The notes beneath the pieces are model-generated. The model saw nothing but the letters and a program-made list of their open reading frames with translations, ran no database searches and was not told the DNA's origin. Both the position numbers and the translations under genes were made by a program. Shown here piece by piece: positions 32,197 through 38,268 of a stretch of 38,268 bases of DNA. This DNA is from Bifidobacterium breve (GTDB lineage: Bacteria; Actinomycetota; Acidimicrobiia; Acidimicrobiales; Ilumatobacteraceae). The stretch's first letter is position 1; each line of letters begins with the position of its first letter. The stretch lies in NCBI GenBank assembly GCA_945886445.1, contig CAMCZG010000010.1, positions 1 to 38,268 of the forward strand, given 5' to 3'.

Positions 32197-32688
32197 TTAA
32201 CGAATAACGCCCGGCGAACGTTGCCACATGAGAGATGCGTCGAAACTCAAGGTGTAATCGGGAACAAACTCAATGACAACGCGATGAGGTGAGTCGAGGA
32301 ACTTTTCAAATTCCTGTGCGGCCGACGGGCTCTCGGGGCGAATGTACGTGGCAAATTCTGGGTAGAACCAATCTTTAACATCACGGCCGGTGTGCACTAT
32401 GCAGTTGCCTTTATATGACACCGTTTTACCGCCACCAATTTTGCTCCCTGTACTGGTGATGCAAATAGATGCACGTGGGTGGCGACGAATGGCTGAAATA
32501 CGTTTGCGCGTTTCAGCTGCGGTCATCCAGATTTTTCCATCTTTCGCCATGTATGCCATGACCACACCAAATGGGTCGCCCGCCTTATTGACCCACATAA
32601 AAACACATTCGCGTTGCGACGCAATAAGTTGTTCTTCAAGTTCAGGGGTAAGAGCACAGGCACTGAGATCTTCATAGTTTTCCGACAT
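32197..32688 (-). CDS. Pyridoxamine 5'-phosphate oxidase-like split-barrel protein (paralogue)
   Basis: 163 residues from ATG 32688; an in-frame TTG two codons earlier lacks support. RECVFMWVNKAGDPFGVVMAYMAKDGKIWMTAAETRKRISAIRRHPRASICITSTGSKIGGGKTVSYKGNCIVHTGRDVKDWF aligns residue by residue with the product at 14549-15052. Same split-barrel family, cofactor FMN or F420 undetermined. The two copies are about 17 kb apart on opposite strands and clearly diverged, so they are old paralogues rather than a recent duplication. Confidence 0.8.
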   Translation of the reverse strand: MSENYEDLSACALTPELEEQLIASQRECVFMWVNKAGDPFGVVMAYMAKDGKIWMTAAETRKRISAIRRHPRASICITSTGSKIGGGKTVSYKGNCIVHTGRDVKDWFYPEFATYIRPESPSAAQEFEKFLDSPHRVVIEFVPDYTLSFDASLMWQRSPGVIR

Positions 32689-32694
32689 GGGCAA

Positions 32695-32700
32695 AGAGTA
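32695..32700 (-). promoter_or_regulatory. -10 hexamer TACTCT, leaderless start
   Basis: TANNNT hexamer with TTGCCC (6 nt) before ATG 32688; no ribosome site present. Confidence 0.45.
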
Positions 32701-32779
32701 ACATCGGTATTTCCCCTATTTGACCAGTTTTCAGATGAAGTGCTCGCGTTAAAAAGTGGGCCCAGCCCAGCCCATCGGC

Positions 32780-32785
32780 AAGAAT
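32780..32785 (+). promoter_or_regulatory. -10 hexamer AAGAAT before thrH
   Basis: Four of six bases match TATAAT, with AGAAAC (6 nt) before ATG 32792; weaker member of the leaderless set. Confidence 0.35.
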
Positions 32786-32791
32786 AGAAAC

Positions 32792-33418
32792 ATGGCAGTT
32801 GCAACATCATCTCAACAAGGCATCGTCACTCTCGACCTTGAAGGAGTTCTGGTACCTGAAATTTGGATTGCAGTTGCTGAAAGTACAGGTATTCCCGAAT
32901 TACAGCGCACCACACGTGACGAACCCAATTACGCCCTGCTCATGAAGGGGCGTATTAAAATTCTCAATCAGCACGGTCTCACCATGAGCCGTATTGAAGG
33001 GGTCATTGCAGGCCTGTCTCCCCTCCCCGGAGCTGTGGAGTTTCTCGACGAATTACGCACGCGCACTCAAGTAATCATTCTTTCTGACACCTTTGAACAA
33101 TTCGGTCGGCCTCTCATGAAACTGCTGAATTGGCCAACACTTTTTTGTCATCGCCTCATTGTGGAAAATGATCGCATTATCGATTTCGAATTGCGCCAAG
33201 CCGATCAGAAACGACACGCAGTGAATGCATTTAAGGCTCTCAACTACCGCGTAGCAGCTGCAGGCGACTCATATAACGACACCGCAATGCTCGGTGCCGC
33301 AGATGCAGGGTTTCTCTTTCATGCCCCAAGCAACATCACCGCTGAGTTTCCGCAGTTTCCTGCGCTCAACACATACGACGAGTTATTTGCACATCTCACC
33401 GCAGCACTGAACTGCTAA
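32792..33418 (+). CDS. thrH: ThrH-type phosphoserine/homoserine phosphotransferase (HAD)
   Basis: 208 residues from ATG 32792 (an upstream start at 32756 lies in the promoter). DLEGVLVPEIWIAVAESTGI is diagnostic of ThrH, in which the HAD motif DxD is DxE. SDTFEQFGRPLMK gives motif II, and AAAGDSYNDTAMLGAADAGFLFHAP motif IV. ThrH dephosphorylates phosphoserine and can transfer the phosphate to homoserine, bridging serine and threonine synthesis. It is divergent from the split-barrel gene. Confidence 0.92.
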   Translation: MAVATSSQQGIVTLDLEGVLVPEIWIAVAESTGIPELQRTTRDEPNYALLMKGRIKILNQHGLTMSRIEGVIAGLSPLPGAVEFLDELRTRTQVIILSDTFEQFGRPLMKLLNWPTLFCHRLIVENDRIIDFELRQADQKRHAVNAFKALNYRVAAAGDSYNDTAMLGAADAGFLFHAPSNITAEFPQFPALNTYDELFAHLTAALNC

Positions 33419-33424
33419 AACTTT

Positions 33425-34645
33425 TTACGAGGGCTGATAGGTGGACAAGAAGTTGCCCAAGCGCTCAATTGCTTCAACAAGGTCTGCAGCCCACGGCAAA
33501 GTAACAATGCGTAAGTGATCGGGAGTAGGCCAGTTAAAACCGGTTCCCTGAACTACAAGCACGCGTTCGGCACGCAGGAAATCGAGCACAAACTTGCGGT
33601 CGTCCACAATGGGGTACACCTCGGGGTCGAGGCGCGGGAAAACATATAACGCACCTTTCGGCTCAACACACGTCACCCCAGGAATGCTACGTAAAGTTTT
33701 TATTGCTGCATCACGTTGTTCCAGTAAACGCCCACCCGGAAGAACTAAGTCACGAATACTTTGACGGCCACCCAATGCTGTTTGAATTGCGTTTTGTGCT
33801 GGAACGTTGGCACAGAGTCGCATGTTGGTGAGCATGCTGACGCCTTCAATATAACTCGCTGCGTGTCGCCGTGGGCCCGTCATCACCATCCAACCCGAAC
33901 GGAAGCCTGCAAGGCGATACGCCTTCGACAAACCGTTAAAGGTGATGGTGAATACATCGGGTGCAATAGCGGCGAAGGTGGTGTGTACAGCATCGTCGTA
34001 CAGAATCTTGTCGTAAATTTCATCGGCCATCACAATGAGCTCATGCTCTACTGCGAGGTCGGCAATTTTCCGCAACACTTCTGGGCTGTACACAGCGCCT
34101 GTGGGGTTGTTGGGGTTAATGATGACAATTGCTTTTGTGCGCTTCGTAATTTTCGAGCGCATGTCTTCAATGTCGGGCATCCAATCACTCGACTCGTCGC
34201 ACAAGTAATGCACAGGCTTGCCACCCGACAAACTGGTAGCAGCGGTCCATAAGGGGTAATCGGGAGCTGGAATGAGCACTTCGTCACCCTCATCAAGCAG
34301 TGCATTGAGAGCAACTTGAATGAGTTCACTCACGCCATTGCCGAGCCACACATCGTCAACATCGGTGATATCGATGCCACGTTCCTGGTAATGCTGAACA
34401 ATTGCCGTGCGAGCAGACACCAACCCTTGAGAGTCGGAATAGCCCTGCGACGTCGGCAAGGTACGTACTACCTCAACCAAAATTTCTGGTGGCGTCTCGA
34501 AACCAAAAGGCTGAGGGTTACCAATATTCAACTTGATAATGCGATGACCCTGGGCCTCAAGGCGCTTGGCCTCATCGAGCACTGGGCCACGAATGTCGTA
34601 CAACACGTTGGCCAATTTGTGAGATTGCATGATGTCTTTTGGCAT
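33425..34645 (-). CDS. PLP-dependent aminotransferase class I (AlaA-like)
   Basis: 406 residues from ATG 34645 with AAGGA nine nt upstream; an earlier start at 34669 is less likely. The start SHKLANVLYDIRGPVLDEAKRLEAQGHRIIKLNIGNPQPFGF is that of AlaA/YfbQ glutamate-pyruvate aminotransferases. NPNNPTG (177-183), Asp208 in MADEIYDKI and PLP Lys241 in NGLSKAYR form the cofactor site, with the FRSGWMV Arg region after it. It probably interconverts alanine and pyruvate. It is convergent with thrH, 6 nt apart. Confidence 0.92.
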   Translation of the reverse strand: MPKDIMQSHKLANVLYDIRGPVLDEAKRLEAQGHRIIKLNIGNPQPFGFETPPEILVEVVRTLPTSQGYSDSQGLVSARTAIVQHYQERGIDITDVDDVWLGNGVSELIQVALNALLDEGDEVLIPAPDYPLWTAATSLSGGKPVHYLCDESSDWMPDIEDMRSKITKRTKAIVIINPNNPTGAVYSPEVLRKIADLAVEHELIVMADEIYDKILYDDAVHTTFAAIAPDVFTITFNGLSKAYRLAGFRSGWMVMTGPRRHAASYIEGVSMLTNMRLCANVPAQNAIQTALGGRQSIRDLVLPGGRLLEQRDAAIKTLRSIPGVTCVEPKGALYVFPRLDPEVYPIVDDRKFVLDFLRAERVLVVQGTGFNWPTPDHLRIVTLPWAADLVEAIERLGNFLSTYQPS

Positions 34646-34715
34646 GGCGTGTTTCCTTATAGGGGTCAAAGTCTCCCCTCACACTACGTCAGGCACTTCT
34701 CAAAATGCCCCTTAT

Positions 34716-35126
34716 TTATGTCGCAGAGGTCTCTAGGAACTCCACCCAATTGCCGTCGGGGTCTTCCACCATGGCAATGGTGACCCCTGGGCGAATAGTG
34801 ACCGGCGCTATGGCCACGTTGTAGCCAGCGGCAGCGCAACGATCGGAAATTTCCTGCAAATTGGTGACGTACATGGTGAAATAGCGGAGTCCGAGTGCCC
34901 CGGTAATGCCACCCTTTGCCGCTCCTGACAAATCGCCTGGCGCGTGAATAATTTTGAGAAGCGAGGTTCCACACAAGAGTCGGTACATTTTTGCTCCGCC
35001 TGGCATAGGCATTTCACCCTGCAATGTGAACCCCAAAAGATCGCGGTAAAACGCCAACGCCTTGTCGGCATCGCTCACCACAATGCCGAGGTCGATGGAG
35101 TCTTTCGAAAGCTGTACCAGAGTCAT
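34716..35126 (-). CDS. VOC/glyoxalase-superfamily protein
   Basis: 136 residues forming two beta-alpha-beta3 modules. SIDLGIVVSDADKALAFYRDLLGFTLQG and YRLLCGTSLLKIIHAP make the first; LRYFTMYVTNLQEISDRCAAAGYNV and GVTIAMVEDPDGNWVEFLE the second. The ending EDPDGNWVEFLE contains the metal-ligand Glu of the family. Specific reaction unknown. It lies 9 nt downstream of the SRPBCC gene, probably co-transcribed. Confidence 0.88.
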   Translation of the reverse strand: MTLVQLSKDSIDLGIVVSDADKALAFYRDLLGFTLQGEMPMPGGAKMYRLLCGTSLLKIIHAPGDLSGAAKGGITGALGLRYFTMYVTNLQEISDRCAAAGYNVAIAPVTIRPGVTIAMVEDPDGNWVEFLETSAT

Positions 35127-35135
35127 GAGCCAACC

Positions 35136-35597
35136 TTAGGCGTTGAGAGCTTGCGCTAATTGCTCGAGAGTAACTTCCATATTTGCCTTGTTGTGGCTTG
35201 CCCTATCGGAGACTCCACTGACCAACTTGCCCAACTTGTCTTGCCATGTCTTTCGGTGGTCAACCCAACTATGCGTCACTCGCGAGCCACTTGCTATTGG
35301 TTCAATTTCAAAAACCCAGTCACACCAATTTGCACCCATCACGGTGAGGGCAAACGAAAACTTGCGAGGCTCATCACAGGCATTCACCACAACTTTTGTG
35401 TTCCAAGATTTCTTGCCATTTTTATTTTTGCCAGCAAAGTGTGCGCCCACTGCCGCACCCGTTGCACCTTTTACCCAGGTGCCGCCACGGTTTTCAGGCG
35501 ACCACTCACCCATCCGCGGAAGGTCGGTTACAAGTTTCCACACCTGCTCTGGTGTTGCTGAAACATCGCGAGAAACTGAGACGGGAGTAGATGACAT
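35136..35597 (-). CDS. SRPBCC-superfamily (polyketide cyclase-like) protein
   Basis: 153 residues. VSRDVSATPEQVWKLVTDLPRMGEWSPENRGGTWVKG is the typical SRPBCC N-terminus, and FSFALTVMGANWCDWVFEIEPIASGSRVTHSWVDHRK the mid-strand part of the helix-grip fold; the C-terminal helix ends LEQLAQALNA. These proteins bind hydrophobic ligands; function here unknown. A CATAAT hexamer lies six nt before ATG 35597. It is 7 nt downstream of the alcohol dehydrogenase gene on the same strand. Confidence 0.87.
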   Translation of the reverse strand: MSSTPVSVSRDVSATPEQVWKLVTDLPRMGEWSPENRGGTWVKGATGAAVGAHFAGKNKNGKKSWNTKVVVNACDEPRKFSFALTVMGANWCDWVFEIEPIASGSRVTHSWVDHRKTWQDKLGKLVSGVSDRASHNKANMEVTLEQLAQALNA

Positions 35598-35603
35598 CTA
35601 CTT

Positions 35604-35609
35604 ATTATG
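35604..35609 (-). promoter_or_regulatory. -10 hexamer CATAAT before SRPBCC gene
   Basis: Five of six bases match TATAAT with AAGTAG (6 nt) before ATG 35597. It overlaps the end of the upstream dehydrogenase gene. Confidence 0.4.
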
Positions 35610-36642
35610 CCATAAGTGGCATCACCATAATTTTGGTGTGTTGATCTGGGTGTGACAGATCACTAAATGCTTGCGCTATATCGTTTAGCCCCACTTGGCC
35701 AGTGACCATTGGAGAAACGTCAATGGTGCCATCTGCAATGAGATGCATTGCTTGTTCAAATTCTTTTGGGCTATAGGTAACAACGAACTGCAATGTGAGT
35801 TCTTTTAAGACACCAAATACTGGTTGGAAAGTGTCGGGTTCCATACATAAACCAACAACAACAATTTTTGTTTCACGCGGCACATCACGCATCACGGTAT
35901 TAATGAGGCCCGGCACACCTACTGCTTCGAACACAACAAGTGGCTGTTTGCCATCGTATTGTTGCCACGCAGAAACAACATCTTCCTTGGCGGGGTCAAC
36001 AACAACATCGGCTCCCATTTCTGCCGCAATTGCACGCCTCGCCGAGGAGTAGTCGGAAGCAATGACAGGCGAAATGCCTATATTTTTCAAACAAGCAATG
36101 AGAGTAAGCCCGACTGGCCCACAGCCAATTACTACCGCACTTTGACCGGGCTTGATGCCAGATGCATTAACTGCGTGCAGTCCCACTGCCAGTGGTTCAG
36201 TGAGTGCCGCATTCACTGCAGTGACGCCCGTAGGTACGGGAACAAGAAGTTCATTTGATAACACCATGCGCTCGCCATAAGCGCCAGCAACACTGTTGGA
36301 AAATGACAGGCTCTGACGTTCACCATTGCGAACGAGAACGGGCATTGAGGTAACAAGAGTTCCTGGCTTCGGCCCCGTTGTGCGCGGGCCCGACTCTAAA
36401 ACTTCTGCACAAAACTCATGGCCCATATGAACATCTCGAGTGAGATCCACCGGTGGACGTTTCGTGACACCATTCATCTCGCTACTCAATGCAAGAAAGT
36501 TTGCACCATGATGTACGAAGTGCAGGTCGGAGCCGCAAATGCCACAGGCATGCACGGCTACCAACACTTCGCCTTCACCAGGAACTGGCTCAGCGAAGTT
36601 GTCGACCACCATATGACCCGAACGCAACACAGCAGCTTTCAT
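35605..36642 (-). CDS. Zinc-type alcohol dehydrogenase (MDR superfamily)
   Basis: 345 residues. Catalytic zinc residues Cys36 (in HACGICGSDLH) and His75/Glu76 (in MGHEF) are present; the Rossmann motif VVIGCGPVGLTLIA (about 169-182) binds NAD(P). The lobe with the four structural-zinc Cys of most zinc MDRs (about residues 88-115) here reads GTLVTSMPVLVRNGERQSLSFSNS, with no Cys, so the structural zinc is absent. Alcohol or polyol substrate unknown. TAAGGT lies six nt before the ATG. Confidence 0.9.
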   Translation of the reverse strand: MKAAVLRSGHMVVDNFAEPVPGEGEVLVAVHACGICGSDLHFVHHGANFLALSSEMNGVTKRPPVDLTRDVHMGHEFCAEVLESGPRTTGPKPGTLVTSMPVLVRNGERQSLSFSNSVAGAYGERMVLSNELLVPVPTGVTAVNAALTEPLAVGLHAVNASGIKPGQSAVVIGCGPVGLTLIACLKNIGISPVIASDYSSARRAIAAEMGADVVVDPAKEDVVSAWQQYDGKQPLVVFEAVGVPGLINTVMRDVPRETKIVVVGLCMEPDTFQPVFGVLKELTLQFVVTYSPKEFEQAMHLIADGTIDVSPMVTGQVGLNDIAQAFSDLSHPDQHTKIMVMPLMA

Positions 36643-36648
36643 GCGAAA

Positions 36649-36654
36649 ACCTTA
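36649..36654 (-). promoter_or_regulatory. -10 hexamer TAAGGT, leaderless start of alcohol dehydrogenase
   Basis: TANNNT hexamer with TTTCGC (6 nt) before ATG 36642, inside the 33-nt gap behind the FN3 gene. Confidence 0.45.
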
Positions 36655-36675
36655 GTCTCTTCGAATAGAAGAGGT

Positions 36676-38268
36676 TTATCCGGCGACGTCAACAGATATT
36701 GAAGTGCCGCACTTAATTTGTTTTGGATCGGCACATTCTTCCACTCCAGCGTCATTCACTGAGGCAACATAGTAGCGATAATTTCCTGGGGCCACGATGA
36801 ATGAAGTGGTGGTTGCCAGCACATTGTTCCTTGAATACATTGATGTCTTTGTCTTACAGATTTCAGAAACGCCTATGCAGTAAGCAAAGTTGTACTTCGT
36901 TAACGGCGCACCGCCCGTATCGAGAGGTGCCTTCCAATTAAGTGTCAAGGTTTGGATTCCCGATGAACTAGTCAATTGGTAAGTCAAGTTGGTGACACTC
37001 TTCGGTGGCTTCTGCGGGATCGCAACAACCTCTGCCGAATATCTCCCCGCGCCAGCATCATTACTTGCAGTAGTACGGAACTTGTACTGCTTTCCAATTT
37101 CAAGACCCTCAATACGTGTTGTTCGGAAGTTATAAGCCGCACGAGACCAATCTGAGGTGCCTATCTTTGCCCACTCCACGTCGTATTGAGTGATTTCAGA
37201 TCCACCGTCTGTTTCAGGTGCAACAAACTTCCATTCAAGTTCAATAGCGCTGTCTCGTGTGGAAGAAGCAGTAGCAGTAGGTGCCCCTGGCACGGTACGT
37301 GCTATCGCGATGGCTTCAAGGGATTCAGCCGAATACGCACCCTGACCTGCAATGTTTTTTGCAGCTACACGGAATGTGTACTCAACACCTGGGGTGAGGC
37401 CAGTGACCTTGGCTGAAGTGCCGGTACCTACTCCGTCGGCAAACACAACATAGTCAGTGGTTGCGGTTGCATATTCCACAACATAGTCAGTAATTACCGA
37501 CCCACCGTTGAACAGTGGCACAGTCCACGACACACCAACACCACCCGTGTTATCGGCCTTAGCTTCAACACCAGTCGGCGCGTCAGGAGCACGACGAGGC
37601 GTGTAAAAAGCAGACACACCAGCTTCACCGGTACCAGCAGCGTTCTTTGCTGCCACTTTGAATGTGTAACGAACACCATTCGTGAGCCCTATCACAGTGA
37701 TTCCAACAACAGCCGGTGCAGGGGGCAACGTGGTCGAAGTAGTAGTAGTTGCCACTTTTGTCGAACTAGGACATCCCGTTGGCGGCGCAGGAATAATGTC
37801 ACTCGAATGACCTCCGTGCCCGTTGAGCGAGTTTCTATCAACCGTTAATTCCAGAAATCCTCCAGAAGCATTTGCGTGACAAATTGTGATCTTGCCAGCC
37901 GATGCATCTTGTGCAAATGTTGAACACAATGAACCATCGCATGCCTGCACCACATAGTCGGTGATGGCATCACCATTATTTGCAGGCGCAGTCCAAGTAA
38001 GAACTACTTGAGTATTTCCTTCTTTGCCAGAAATATTGGTCACAATATCAGGAGCCGCACGAGGAGTCACCGGAGGAGACGACTTCGACGAGGGAACACC
38101 AGTACCAGCAGCGTTCACTGCAGCAACCTGGAAAGAATACGACGTGCCTTTAGTAAGCCCCGTCACCGTCATACCCGAAGTAATAGTCACACCAGTAACC
38201 GCTGCACAAATTTCACCAGCACACGACTGCAGCACATAACCAGAAATCGGGTCACCATTAGCGGCTGG
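36676..38268 (-). CDS. Fibronectin type III surface protein, C-terminal part (cut by window edge)
   Basis: 530 codons open from the right edge (beginning PAANGDPISGYVLQSCAGE) to TAA at 36676. At least five FN3 domains are visible, each ending in a variant of GLTxGxxYxFxVAAxNAAGxG: a partial one at the edge, one with a Cys/His-rich insert, then domains beginning RAPDAPTGVEA, TVPGAPTATAS and KPPKSVTNLTYQ. A Thr-rich linker (STKVATTTTSTTLPPAP) separates the insert from the rest. The protein ends just after the last FN3 domain, with no LPxTG or membrane anchor, so the C-terminus is free. Presumably secreted or surface-attached through its missing N-terminal part. Confidence 0.87.
   Translation of the reverse strand, partial: PAANGDPISGYVLQSCAGEICAAVTGVTITSGMTVTGLTKGTSYSFQVAAVNAAGTGVPSSKSSPPVTPRAAPDIVTNISGKEGNTQVVLTWTAPANNGDAITDYVVQACDGSLCSTFAQDASAGKITICHANASGGFLELTVDRNSLNGHGGHSSDIIPAPPTGCPSSTKVATTTTSTTLPPAPAVVGITVIGLTNGVRYTFKVAAKNAAGTGEAGVSAFYTPRRAPDAPTGVEAKADNTGGVGVSWTVPLFNGGSVITDYVVEYATATTDYVVFADGVGTGTSAKVTGLTPGVEYTFRVAAKNIAGQGAYSAESLEAIAIARTVPGAPTATASSTRDSAIELEWKFVAPETDGGSEITQYDVEWAKIGTSDWSRAAYNFRTTRIEGLEIGKQYKFRTTASNDAGAGRYSAEVVAIPQKPPKSVTNLTYQLTSSSGIQTLTLNWKAPLDTGGAPLTKYNFAYCIGVSEICKTKTSMYSRNNVLATTTSFIVAPGNYRYYVASVNDAGVEECADPKQIKCGTSISVDVAG
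37720..37893 (-). other. Cys/His-rich insert and Thr linker within an FN3 domain
   Basis: Encodes KITICHANASGGFLELTVD followed by RNSLNGHGGHSSDIIPAP, TGC and a Thr-rich linker. The CH-x(n)-NGHGGH-x2-D pattern is a small module seen in actinobacterial exported proteins. It splits a FN3 domain between its early strands (TDYVVQACDGSLCST) and its final ones (VVGITVIGLTNGVRYTF). Metal binding by the Cys/His/Asp set is inference. Confidence 0.6.

Noticed and set aside
36657-36673. CTCTTC/GAAGAG inverted repeat between the FN3 and alcohol dehydrogenase genes
   Set aside because: Six-bp AT-rich stem with no T-tract; not a convincing terminator or operator.

Overview
The window looks like a chromosomal segment of an actinobacterium, most likely an uncultured Acidimicrobiia-type lineage with roughly balanced GC. 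The basis is an MgtA/PimB-like GT4 mannosyltransferase, a form II CoxL-like protein, Streptomyces-type PHO boxes made of 11-nt direct repeats, and many starts that sit 6-7 nt behind a TANNNT -10 hexamer. This placement is inference from gene content. Coding density is very high and no gene-free stretch exceeds about 130 nt. I saw no tRNA, rRNA, CRISPR array, IS element or phage gene.

Layout. 1-746 (minus): 5' part of a molybdopterin oxidoreductase cut by the window edge. 783-1945 (plus): MscS-family channel coupled to a small Thr-rich exported protein. 1974-6425 (minus): phosphate operon in the order pstC-pstA-pstB-pstS, with one PHO box before pstC and a second before pstS; PstS carries an inserted domain of about 100 residues. 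6524-8910 (minus): GNAT acetyltransferase and adenine deaminase. 8954-10836 (plus): NUDIX hydrolase, EamA exporter and an unknown helical protein. 10829-12528 (minus): SDR, DoxX and SnoaL-like proteins. 12614-15052 (plus): SdsA1-type alkyl sulfatase and a split-barrel flavin/F420-type protein.

15049-22074 (minus): a seven-gene surface-glycan or glycolipid operon (GT32-like, GT2, flippase, GT4, deacetylase, GT4, acetyltransferase) in which nearly every junction is a 4-nt stop/start overlap. 22171-24420 (minus): orphan form II CoxL-like molybdoenzyme. 24504-25187 (plus): Phd/VapC-type toxin-antitoxin pair with an 18-bp palindromic operator. 25198-26517 (minus): acyl-CoA dehydrogenase. 26583-26960 (plus): a second DoxX-like protein.

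26957-32154 (minus): engB, a GntR/HutC regulator, then an ABC importer (permease, lipoprotein binding protein, ATPase) interleaved with a 5-formyltetrahydrofolate cyclo-ligase paralogue of the COG0212 type. Tandem GntR-type operators overlap the permease start. Comparative genomics has tied COG0212 to thiamin metabolism, so import of a thiamin precursor or related compound is a testable hypothesis. 32197-36642: a second split-barrel protein, ThrH, an AlaA-like aminotransferase, VOC and SRPBCC proteins, and a zinc alcohol dehydrogenase. 36676-38268 (minus): C-terminal part of a fibronectin-III surface protein with a Cys/His-rich insert, cut by the right edge.

The most notable items are the PstS domain insertion, the PHO boxes (with a weaker candidate before the glycan operon), the GntR-ABC-COG0212 locus, the widespread leaderless promoter architecture, and the Cys/His module inside an FN3 domain.
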